From Bacteroidota bacterium (GTDB lineage Bacteria > Bacteroidota > Ignavibacteria > Palsa-1295), in assembly GCA_030706745.1 (NCBI GenBank), contig JAUZNX010000020.1:1-48488 (forward strand): a DNA stretch of 48,488 nt, read 5' to 3'. Shown piece by piece: positions 23,712 through 31,254 of this stretch. The stretch's first letter is position 1. Each line of letters opens with the position of its first letter. The notes beneath the pieces are model-generated. The model was not told the origin of the DNA and did not search any database. It saw only the letters and a list, made by a program, of their open reading frames with translations. The translations under genes were made by a program, and so were the position numbers.

Positions 23712-25265
23712 GTGGCAGAGCAAGGCTTCCGGAAATGGATTATCGTCATCACCGTCATTACGGCGGCGGTGATCGAATTGATCGACGTCTCGATCGTCAA
23801 TGTCGCGCTCAGTGACATGAGCGCGACACTCGGCGCGACGATCGAGGACATCGCTTGGGTCATCACTGCCTATGCGATTGCAAACGTCATTGTAATTCCG
23901 ATGACGAGCTTTCTGGGCGGATTGTTTGGGCGCCGCAACTACTATACATTTTCAATTCTGCTCTTTACCGCGGCCTCCTTCTTTTGCGGACACTCAAGTA
24001 CGCTCGCGGAGCTCGTGTTTTTCCGGTTCATGCAGGGACTTGGTGGCGGCGCATTGCTCTCGACGTCGCAGTCCATTCTCTTCGACACATTTTCGGTGGA
24101 GGAGAGGCCACTCGCTGCGGGCATCTTTGGACTCGGCGTCGTTATCGGTCCAACGATCGGCCCGACACTTGGTGGCTGGATCGTCGATAATTTCACATGG
24201 CCCTGGATCTTCTTCGTGAATATCCCCATCGGCATCACGGCGGCGATTCTCGCCTACACATTCGTCAAAGAGCCAAAACACGAACGCACAGTTTCTAAGA
24301 TCGACTGGCCTGGCATCGGGCTTCTGGTGGCTGGTATTGCATCGCTACAATATGTGCTCGAGCGTGGCGAAACGGAAGACTGGTTCGATTCCCGCACCAT
24401 TGTGATACTCGCAGTCATCTCAGTGATTTCACTGGTGGCTTTCGTCTGGCGAGAACTGACGACCGAGCACCCTGTCGTCGAACTGCACGTGCTGAAAAGC
24501 CGAACGCTGGCGTTCTGCGCGTTCCTTACATTTATCATTGGGTTCGGACTCTTCTCGTCCGTCTTTATCATACCGGTGTTCGCGCAACGTTTGCTCGGCT
24601 ACGATGCCATGCAGACTGGTTTGTTGCTGTTGCCCGGCGCGATTGTCACGCTGTTCGTGCTGCCCTGGGTGGGGCGCATTCAGCAGAAGGGAATGCCGGC
24701 CCAGATCATGATCTTTGTCGGCTTCACGCTCACGGCGCTGTACACGTACTTGCTTTCACGGATTAGTCTCGATGCCGGTTGGTGGACGTTCTTCGGGCCG
24801 CTCGTGATCCGTGGGATTGGATTGCCACTCTGCTTCGTACCGATCACGACGCTGGCCGTCTCGGGATTGCATCCTCGGGACATCCCGCAAGGCGTAGCGC
24901 TGAACAATATGATGCGGCAGCTTGGCGGGTCGTTCGGGATTGCCATCGTTACCACCTATCTCGCCCATCGGATCGGTATTAATCGAGTGGCTCTGCTCTC
25001 GCATGTGACGCAATATGGTACCGCCACTCAACAGCGGTTGAATATGCTGATCCATGGCTTCGTGGCAAAGGGCTCGACCCTCGCGGTCGCAAAGCAGCAA
25101 GCCTACGCAGCGCTGGATGGCACCGTTATGCGGCAAACGATGGTCAAAAGTTATCTCGATGTTTTTGTTTTTGTCACGATCTTCTTTGTGCTTTGCTTGC
25201 CATTGATTTTAACAATCCGCAAAGGCAATGCACCGGTGAGCGCGGAAATGGCGTCCGCACACTGA
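23712..25265 (+). CDS. emrB: EmrB/QacA-type (DHA2) MFS drug exporter
   Basis: The protein has 517 residues and about 14 membrane segments. DHA2 motifs are visible: LIDVSIVNVALSDMSATLG (motif D1-like), GGLFGRRNYYTFSILLFTAAS (motif A), and GPTIGPTLGGWIVDNFTWPWIFFVNIPIGI (motif C region and following). Proton-driven export of hydrophobic compounds is expected; the substrates are not predictable. The start is GTG at 23712, 68 bp after the membrane-fusion protein gene. The gene belongs to the tetR-emrA-emrB-tolC run. Confidence 0.94.
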   Translation: MAEQGFRKWIIVITVITAAVIELIDVSIVNVALSDMSATLGATIEDIAWVITAYAIANVIVIPMTSFLGGLFGRRNYYTFSILLFTAASFFCGHSSTLAELVFFRFMQGLGGGALLSTSQSILFDTFSVEERPLAAGIFGLGVVIGPTIGPTLGGWIVDNFTWPWIFFVNIPIGITAAILAYTFVKEPKHERTVSKIDWPGIGLLVAGIASLQYVLERGETEDWFDSRTIVILAVISVISLVAFVWRELTTEHPVVELHVLKSRTLAFCAFLTFIIGFGLFSSVFIIPVFAQRLLGYDAMQTGLLLLPGAIVTLFVLPWVGRIQQKGMPAQIMIFVGFTLTALYTYLLSRISLDAGWWTFFGPLVIRGIGLPLCFVPITTLAVSGLHPRDIPQGVALNNMMRQLGGSFGIAIVTTYLAHRIGINRVALLSHVTQYGTATQQRLNMLIHGFVAKGSTLAVAKQQAYAALDGTVMRQTMVKSYLDVFVFVTIFFVLCLPLILTIRKGNAPVSAEMASAH

Positions 25266-25295
25266 CAAGCATCGATGACTTACGAATGTTGAATT

Positions 25296-26612
25296 ATGAA
25301 ATCCTTTTTGCTAAGCCTCGCCTTCCTGTTATCGAGTACCGTACAGAGTATCGAGCTCTATGCACAGCAGACCGACACGCTCACGCTTGCCGAGGCCGTG
25401 CAAATGGCGGTGCGGACGGCACCCTCGGCCCGTGCGGCCGAAGCCGCAGTCGATGCAGCAAAAGCTCATGTCAAGGAGATCGATTCCTACGCCTATCCGC
25501 AACTGAACGGAGATGCGAATTATACGCGCATCGATCCGGTCGTCTCGATCGATTTTCCGGTCAACGGACACACACAGACGTTCAACACGATGCCCAACAA
25601 TAACTACAACGGCAACCTGAACGTCCAGCAACTCATCACAGCATTTGGGCGCGAAGGGGCAAACGAACGAGTTGCTATCAGCGGGATTCAAACCGCGACA
25701 GACAATCTCCAGCAGTCGCAAACGATGGCAGCATACCAAACGGTGCAAGCGTATTATGCAGTCCTGACAACAGATCAGGCAATCCACGTCGAACAAGATC
25801 AGCTCACGGTATTGCAGGATAATTTGAAGATCACACTGGAGCGAGAGAAGCAGGGGACTGCAACTTCGCTCGATCCACTGTCGGTGCGCGTGCGAATCTC
25901 GACCATTCAGAGCCAGATTGCCGACTTGACATCCACGCGGCGCAAGCAGGCGGCACAACTGCGGCGGCTTATCGGACTTTCACCGAACGCGCCAGTACTC
26001 GTTACCCGTCCGGCGCAGGGCCAGCCGCTGCCGGAACAGATTGACTCACTCCATGCTATCGCAGAACGCCAGCGAACGGAGATCCAACTTGCGAAGGACG
26101 CGGAGCGAACCGCTCGACTTCAAATCGATGCAGCGCGGATGGCAAATAATCCGGTGCTCTCGGCCAACGTATCGGGAGGAGTAAAGGATGGCTACTTGCC
26201 GAATTTGACCGATCCAAAACTTAATTGGGCCGGCACCGTCGCGCTCCACGTACCGATTCTCGATGGAGGCCGTGTATCGAGTCAAGTCGATCAGGCGGAT
26301 GCCAATTATCGCGCTGCGCAAGCGCGACTGGAGGATGCAGAACGTGGGATCGAAAGCGATATTGAACAAGCACTTGCCGACATCGACGCGAGCCGCTCGC
26401 GCCTGGAGTTGGTCACAACCCAGATCGAGCAAGCCCAACAGGCCTTTAGTGTCGCTCAGGTTCGTTACGCGAACGGCGTTGCGACGAATCTGGATGTTCT
26501 CACCGCTCAGCAAGCACTCGAGCAGACGCGCCTTCAACAAGCACAGCTAATGTACTCGTATGAACTCAGCGAGTACAATCTCAACCGGGCGGTCGGGACG
26601 AAGGTGTGGTAA
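25296..26612 (+). CDS. TolC-family outer membrane efflux channel
   Basis: The protein has 438 residues with a signal peptide (MKSFLLSLAFLLSSTVQSIELYAQ). Two outer-membrane-efflux repeats follow: LTLAEAVQMAVRTAPSARAAEAAVDAAKAHVKEI...YPQLNGDANYTRI, and later LSANVSGGVKDGYLP...VPILDGGRVSSQVDQADANYRAAQARLEDAERGIESDIEQALADI. The end shows YANGVATNLDVLTAQQALEQTRLQQAQLMYSYELSEYNLNRAVG. It forms the exit duct for the EmrAB-like pump. The 30-bp spacer before its ATG contains a degenerate heptamer-like stretch (TTACGAATGTTGAATTATG), and the start codon lies in it. Confidence 0.93.
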   Translation: MKSFLLSLAFLLSSTVQSIELYAQQTDTLTLAEAVQMAVRTAPSARAAEAAVDAAKAHVKEIDSYAYPQLNGDANYTRIDPVVSIDFPVNGHTQTFNTMPNNNYNGNLNVQQLITAFGREGANERVAISGIQTATDNLQQSQTMAAYQTVQAYYAVLTTDQAIHVEQDQLTVLQDNLKITLEREKQGTATSLDPLSVRVRISTIQSQIADLTSTRRKQAAQLRRLIGLSPNAPVLVTRPAQGQPLPEQIDSLHAIAERQRTEIQLAKDAERTARLQIDAARMANNPVLSANVSGGVKDGYLPNLTDPKLNWAGTVALHVPILDGGRVSSQVDQADANYRAAQARLEDAERGIESDIEQALADIDASRSRLELVTTQIEQAQQAFSVAQVRYANGVATNLDVLTAQQALEQTRLQQAQLMYSYELSEYNLNRAVGTKVW

Positions 26613-26931
26613 GCTTGGACGGTCGAATTCCACTTAGTCCACAAACTGCTGCAAACTGGAACTTCCTGCGGTTCATCGGTCATAAAAAGGCAATCGCTGC
26701 GCGGGATGTATGTAACCCGTGCAGGGATCAGTTAGTGGTAACTTCCGCGAGGGGAATCCGACCGGCATTCGTATGAGGCTGGCACATCGGCTGGTCTCGG
26801 CGGAATAGGATGCCTCGCGATACCTCTGCCCGTTTACACGGACGTACAAATATCGCGGATGGAAGTTACGTGAGAGTTATCCGCAGATAACCTTGGCATT
26901 AAGAGTCACAAACCTATCCACATACCCACAA
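26613..26931. other. Intergenic region between convergent genes
   Basis: This stretch of 319 bp lies between the stop codons of the TolC and Omp28-like genes. GTTATCCGCAGATAAC (26877-26892) is a small hairpin with 6-bp arms. No open frame with coding character and no clear T-tract terminator was seen. Confidence 0.5.
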
Positions 26932-27981
26932 TCACCTGACGATGACCTTCGCGTGATCGGTCTCGGTCCCATCGACGAACATGCGGATGACATAGCATCC
27001 TGCCGGGAGTGAGCCATCCAGTTCGATCGAGCTTTCTCCCTGCGGCATCATGCCATCGACGAGCGTGCGAACGGAGCGGCCAAGCATGTCGCTCAGTGTG
27101 ACCCGAACTCTGCCTGTATAGGGAAGTGTGATGCCAACTTGTGAGAGGCGCGGCGTCGGGTTCGCAAATAGCCGCAAATGAGCGTTGGGAGGTGCATTCA
27201 AGGTGACTGCACCTTTGATCGCAAGACTGAGAACCCCAATGGCTTCCACTTTCTTCACGGTTCCTTGATCGTCCTGCAGGAATGCAATGGCTTGCATGTT
27301 CTCAGGGTTCCAGAGTTTACCCCAGTAATCTGGAATGGTCGGGTCAAAAGAGAAGTCATACGTGTCAGATCCTGTCGGCGTAAACGGGCTGCTTCCTTGC
27401 GGCGATGGCAGCATCACGCGCAAAATGTCATCCCAGTAACCGCTTGGAGGATTCCCGTACGCCTGATGGCTATTATCCATCACGATGTGCGACTCCGTCA
27501 CTGCAACAAAGAGGCGACATGACGTTCCTGGCCTAACGGAATTCTGTACCCTGATATGAATAACGCCATCGGCATCAGTCGAATCGGAGAGTTGGATCGG
27601 GGTTGTGGCAATCCCTTTTGTCTTACTGAGTGCTTCCCATGCACCTTCGACGCTTCCACTTGGCTGCCCGTTGATGATCCCGGTGGGGTCGGTGCTGATA
27701 CCATAAACCGAACTGCTTCGATAGAATGATGAACTTTGAGATGCTTTATAGAAGGTATCCAGCGGATTCGCAATATCGTTGTGATAATTGATCCGGACGA
27801 TGCCATACGTAGGATTTGCAGCCATGAATGCATCGAATTTATTATCCGCATCTGCACACGGCCCACAGTTGGTATTGGAAAATAACTCGGCGAGGACTTT
27901 GGGTTGCGCGAGTATCCGTGAGGGTGCAGCAACCACAATGAGGGCGCATGCGCCCAGGAAAAATAGCGATCGATTGAGCAT
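26932..27981 (-). CDS. Omp28-like thioredoxin-fold protein with T9SS sorting domain
   Basis: The protein has 349 residues. The start is ATG 27981 (MLNRSLFFLGACALIVVAAPSRILAQ), a good signal peptide; the longer frame to 28047 would overlap the upstream gene. The sequence LAELFSNTNCGPCADADNKFDAF holds a CGPC thioredoxin-like motif typical of Omp28-related outer-membrane proteins. The middle is the Omp28 beta domain (GTSCRLFVAVTESHI...; VMLPSPQGSSPFT; AIAFLQDDQGTVKKVEAI). The C-terminal ~75 residues form a T9SS type A sorting domain (LFANPTPRLSQVGITLPYTG, LSDMLGRSVRTL, LPAGCYVIRM). The start lies nine bases from the stop of the barrel gene, so the two are one transcript. It is likely surface-exposed or secreted. 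Confidence 0.85.
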   Translation of the reverse strand: MLNRSLFFLGACALIVVAAPSRILAQPKVLAELFSNTNCGPCADADNKFDAFMAANPTYGIVRINYHNDIANPLDTFYKASQSSSFYRSSSVYGISTDPTGIINGQPSGSVEGAWEALSKTKGIATTPIQLSDSTDADGVIHIRVQNSVRPGTSCRLFVAVTESHIVMDNSHQAYGNPPSGYWDDILRVMLPSPQGSSPFTPTGSDTYDFSFDPTIPDYWGKLWNPENMQAIAFLQDDQGTVKKVEAIGVLSLAIKGAVTLNAPPNAHLRLFANPTPRLSQVGITLPYTGRVRVTLSDMLGRSVRTLVDGMMPQGESSIELDGSLPAGCYVIRMFVDGTETDHAKVIVR

Positions 27982-27989
27982 AACAGGAA

Positions 27990-29747
27990 TTAGATCTGAC
28001 TTGTCAGCGTAAGCCGCAAGCCCTTGAACGGCGGGACTTGACGGCAAATTCCTCCCGTACAGTTCAAGCCACCGCGCTCCGCGCCGTACGACGCCAACAG
28101 CGTGTGAGAGCCTCCGAGCCGAAGTGAGATGAAGCCCTGAGGCCAGTTGTCCTCGAGGTGAAACGGTCCATTTTCATACTGGATCGATAAATCTAGAAGG
28201 CCGCCGATCGTAATAGTCGGACCAAACGTATACTGCAGCGTGAGAAGCTCGTTGAGGCGTCGCTTATCCGTCGTCGTCAACGAGCCATCGTAGGACCATT
28301 GGTGTTCGAGAATGCCCAGAAGACTCTGACTCGGAGTTGTTTCGTACTGCGTCTTAACGGCGAGTGTGGTCGAGGACTTCGTTTCAGCGCCAGCATTGGA
28401 TGCGGAGTAACTGATTACATCGCTGCGCCGGTGCAGGACAAAACGAATGTAGTCCAAATCGTTGTCAGGTACGAAATTCCATTCCGCTTCGGCAAAGTAC
28501 TCCCAAAACGGATAATAACCGAAATCGCTGAATCGAGGTAATAAGTTGGTGCTATCGACCGCCAGGGAATTTGCATCGTATTTATCGTGTCGGCTGGATG
28601 ACGCGCCATAGAGATCGATTGTCCAGTGCGGAATGGCGGTGATATTGGCTTCCAACGCGAGGCCAAGTTCATCATCGAACCAGACCGGGTGATTGGTGCG
28701 CGATATGGTTGTGAGGGTAATATCCTTATACACTTCAGGAGGGCTGGAGATCGGTAGCCTGCTGAAGACATCCTGAAACTGGTCCCCGTTGGGATGACGG
28801 AAATAATCGTAATTCTTGTATTCAAGCGTCAATCCGAAATTCGCGTTTGAGTAGCTTAGCGAGCCATACATGGCATGCCCCGTGTGACTGGTATCGACTG
28901 CTGAGCCATAGATTTCGCTAACATGGGTTCGGTTCTCAGTCCATTCGAGATATCCTTCGAACTCACCCGAGTTCAGGTCGGCATAAAAATCGGGTTGGTT
29001 GACCTCGCGGGATTCGGTCAGGCCCTGTGAAATGAGATCGCCAGTTGCAAAGGCCTGGAGGAACACCGCACCAAGTGTAAGTTTGTGCTTGAAGAAGCTA
29101 AATTCGCCGTTCACCGCGCGAGCCGAGATTTTGACCGGCAGCGTGTCTGCCTGCGAAAGCGTCGAACCGGTCGAGATCGGTACAGGATAGAAATTCTCGA
29201 TGCCACCCACACCGCGCACAGCGACAGACATATCAAGATCGACCCATTCCTTCGGGATCTTGAATTCGGTTTTTCCGAACACACCATCCAACCACGAATC
29301 ATAATTCAGTGGACGGGATTCGAAGAGATTGACCGCAAGGCCGCGACCGAATAATGCACTGACATCACCGGCCTGAAGGTCCAGATTGTCCTTTCGATAG
29401 GTGATCCACCGACGGCGGAAATTTCGGTCTTGATACGAGCGGCCAACTTCGCTAGGGTCGTCCATCTCATACCGAAGCCCGACGGAAAAATACTGATAGA
29501 AAAGTCGCGCGTTCGCAATCTCTTCTAAATAATGCTTTTCGTTGGAATGTCCTGCCGCATCAGTCGTCGAGCCGTCACCGATGCGAAGCAGATTCGAGCC
29601 TGCGGCATGCACGTCTTCGGATTGTTGAGCAGAGCTGGGCCCGGCAATAAAAATGAACAGACCGATGGCGGCAATTGACCTGATTATCCTATTCACAGTT
29701 TCAAAAATACGGCGGAGTTGAGTATGGCCGGAGAATTGTGTGTTCAA
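27990..29747 (-). CDS. Outer membrane beta-barrel protein (DUF6029-like), partner of the Omp28-like protein
   Basis: The protein has up to 585 residues. The hydrophobic signal SIAAIGLFIFIAGPSSAQQ follows an over-long N-terminus. A GTG at 29696 (VNRIIRSIAAIG) would give a normal signal peptide and is a plausible true start. The body is rich in amphipathic beta strands with aromatic ends (FYQYFSVGLRYEMDD, FGLTLEYKNYDYF, EYFAEAEWNFVPD, TITIGGLLDLSIQYENG, GFISLRLGGSHTLLASYG), as in a large barrel. The family name rests on its size and its coupling to an Omp28-like gene, a pairing I recall from Bacteroidota, so it is tentative. TATTTTTG (29709-29702) matches the -7 consensus just before the GTG. 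Confidence 0.75.
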   Translation of the reverse strand: MNTQFSGHTQLRRIFETVNRIIRSIAAIGLFIFIAGPSSAQQSEDVHAAGSNLLRIGDGSTTDAAGHSNEKHYLEEIANARLFYQYFSVGLRYEMDDPSEVGRSYQDRNFRRRWITYRKDNLDLQAGDVSALFGRGLAVNLFESRPLNYDSWLDGVFGKTEFKIPKEWVDLDMSVAVRGVGGIENFYPVPISTGSTLSQADTLPVKISARAVNGEFSFFKHKLTLGAVFLQAFATGDLISQGLTESREVNQPDFYADLNSGEFEGYLEWTENRTHVSEIYGSAVDTSHTGHAMYGSLSYSNANFGLTLEYKNYDYFRHPNGDQFQDVFSRLPISSPPEVYKDITLTTISRTNHPVWFDDELGLALEANITAIPHWTIDLYGASSSRHDKYDANSLAVDSTNLLPRFSDFGYYPFWEYFAEAEWNFVPDNDLDYIRFVLHRRSDVISYSASNAGAETKSSTTLAVKTQYETTPSQSLLGILEHQWSYDGSLTTTDKRRLNELLTLQYTFGPTITIGGLLDLSIQYENGPFHLEDNWPQGFISLRLGGSHTLLASYGAERGGLNCTGGICRQVPPFKGLRLTLTSQI

Positions 29748-29910
29748 AATGAAAATATTCGGCGGTTAAACACTTGAATCCAGGTTTCCTTCGCAAAAAC
29801 AAACACCACCCACCAAAGAATCGGCAATGACTGCGCAGCAGATTGTGGTGACAAGGCGCATCGTGACCAGCTGCTCAACGGACCGGTGCACTCTTTGCGG
29901 TGCGAGAGAA

Positions 29911-29924
29911 TGTCCGGTCGGACA
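29911..29924. promoter_or_regulatory. Small palindrome upstream of the PfpI-like gene
   Basis: TGTCCG-GT-CGGACA lies 42 bp before the ATG, in the 219-bp divergent region between the barrel gene and the PfpI-like gene. It is a possible operator. The evidence is symmetry only. Confidence 0.3.
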
Positions 29925-29966
29925 GCGAACCGTTCATAATTCACTCAACAATAACGTAGAAAGTCT

Positions 29967-30527
29967 ATGGCACAATCAGACCTCACCGGCATGAGCGTGG
30001 CAATTATCGTCACCGACAATTTTGAAGAGTCCGAACTTACCGGTCCGCGCGAAGCGCTCGATAACGCGGGAGCGGATACTTTCCTAATCGCACCGAAACC
30101 TGAATGGGTAAGGGGATTCCGTCACGATCAGGCGGGAGATGATTTTCCGGTGGACCAGACCCTCGATGAAGCCAATCCGGATGAGTTCGACGCACTCCTG
30201 CTGCCCGGCGGCGCATTGAATGCAGATCGGCTCCGGACGGAGAAACGGGCGCTCGAATTCGTGCGAAGAATGAACCAAGAAGGAAAGCCGATTGCGTTCA
30301 TCTGTCACGCACCTTGGGTCTTGATTTCCGCTGGTCTGGTGAAGGACCGTCGGCTTACCGGATTCCACACGATCAAAGACGATATCATCAATGCCGGTGG
30401 AAAGTATGAGGATACTGAGGTTATTCGCGACCGCAATTGGGTATCTTCTCGGCAGCCTTCAGACATTCATGCCTTCAATGAGGCCATGCTCGAACTCTTC
30501 AGCGAGCGCGTTCCGGCACATGCCTAA
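29967..30527 (+). CDS. PfpI/DJ-1-family protein (YhbO-like protease or deglycase)
   Basis: The protein has 186 residues. Family motifs are VAIIVTDNFEESELTGPREAL (Glu20/21 near the catalytic site), DALLLPGGALNADRLR, and the nucleophile elbow AFICHAPW with Cys113-His114, followed by LTGFHTIKDDIINAGG and SSRQPSDIHAFNEAM. Members are described as stress-induced proteases or protein/nucleotide deglycases acting on glyoxal adducts. The start is ATG 29967, the first ATG of the frame. It ends three bases before a long hairpin shared with the convergent ssrA gene. Confidence 0.92.
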   Translation: MAQSDLTGMSVAIIVTDNFEESELTGPREALDNAGADTFLIAPKPEWVRGFRHDQAGDDFPVDQTLDEANPDEFDALLLPGGALNADRLRTEKRALEFVRRMNQEGKPIAFICHAPWVLISAGLVKDRRLTGFHTIKDDIINAGGKYEDTEVIRDRNWVSSRQPSDIHAFNEAMLELFSERVPAHA

Positions 30528-30530
30528 AAT

Positions 30531-30612
30531 CAGAACCGGGATTCGTGAGATGTTCAAGACGTTTGGGATCTGAATCCCGTCCATCCAAAGCATCCCACAA
30601 ATCCCGGTTCTG
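30531..30612. terminator. Bidirectional hairpin terminator between pfpI-like gene and ssrA
   Basis: The arms 30531-30552 and 30591-30612 are complementary at 20 of 22 positions (CAGAACCGGGATT.GTG.GATG). An inner GGGAT...ATCCC stem sits in the loop. AAAAT precedes the left arm and TTT follows the right arm, so T-tracts serve both directions. Confidence 0.7.
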
Positions 30613-30618
30613 TTTCCG

Positions 30619-31094
30619 TGGAGATGAGGGGAGTCGAACCCCTGTCCGAAGAATTCAACCGAAGGGTACTACGCACATAGTCCCCTGATTAGTTAGATGA
30701 CGTCCGGCCATAGCAGGAGACCCCCGACCGATCATCATCGCCCCTCCTTATTACTTCTGCGCAAGCGAAGAGCACTCATGCGCGAAGAGACCTGGCGGAT
30801 GATTGCTCATCCGGTTTACACCGCATCCGAATCTGCCAAGTCCAAAGACCCGGTGCGACGGGCGCCCTCCCACCGATAGGTGGAATAGCAGCATCAACCT
30901 TAGATTACTCTAAAGGAGCTTAGGCAGCCATTGCGTAGCTATAAGAGTTCGCAATTGTTTGTTGCCGCGAGTTTGAGTCAGAATCATCTTGCGATAATTC
31001 ACGAGCGTTCCCGGCGCCACTCGGTGCGCACCTGCATGTGATTGCTCACACGCGACTTCAGCGGATTATCCCCCGTCGAAACCAGTGCATCCCC
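30619..31094 (-). ncRNA. ssrA: tmRNA (trans-translation RNA)
   Basis: The 5' end on the minus strand is GGGGATGCACTGGTTTCGAC (31094-31075), typical of tmRNA. The 3' end carries the T-arm GGGGTTCGACTCCCC and the acceptor CATCTCC followed by A at 30619. The acceptor stem GGGGATG/CATCTCC pairs fully, with one G-T. CCA is not encoded (CGG follows), so it must be added. The resume codon is GCG at 30952-30950, and the tag is ANSYSYAMAA followed by TAA (30922-30920), the Chlorobium-like type. At 476 nt it is longer than the common 350-400 nt, and the resume codon lies ~143 nt from the 5' end. It rescues stalled ribosomes with SmpB (not in the window). Confidence 0.96.
30920..30952 (-). other. tmRNA tag-peptide reading frame (ANSYSYAMAA)
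   Basis: Ten codons from GCG (30952-30950) to GCC, then TAA, encode the proteolysis tag. The ending YAMAA is the recognition end for ClpXP-type proteases, where YALAA is more common in other phyla. Confidence 0.93.
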
Positions 31095-31099
31095 AGTTC

Positions 31100-31130
31100 A
31101 ATGACAAATGACGAATTACGAATGACGAAC
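31100..31130. repeat. AATGACA/AATTACG heptamer tract at the ssrA promoter position
   Basis: AATGACA AATGACG AATTACG AATGACG occupies -6 to -36 relative to the ssrA 5' end (31094). These are four consecutive 7-mers with one or two differences each. Confidence 0.85.
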
Positions 31131-31196
31131 GTTCCTGAACGGCTTGTCATCGAACCTTCCATCCCCCTTGCAGGGAGGAAAGACTAAACACAATCT

Positions 31197-31218
31197 CCCC
31201 TCCCGCTTGCGGGAGGGG
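31197..31218. repeat. GC-rich palindrome (CTCCCGC family)
   Basis: CCCCTCCCGC (31197-31206) and GCGGGAGGGG (31209-31218) form perfect arms around TT. The identical element, in opposite orientation (centre AA), occurs at 48262-48283. A degraded relative (CCCCCTTGCAGGGAGG) lies at about 31163-31178. Confidence 0.88.
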
Positions 31219-31254
31219 CGCACGATATTGTGATTAGTCACTCGGAGATTCCTA

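Noticed and set aside
26613-26931. A possible small gene or RNA in the tolC / omp28-like gap
   Set aside because: No start-to-stop frame with coding character, no conserved RNA motif seen, only a small hairpin.
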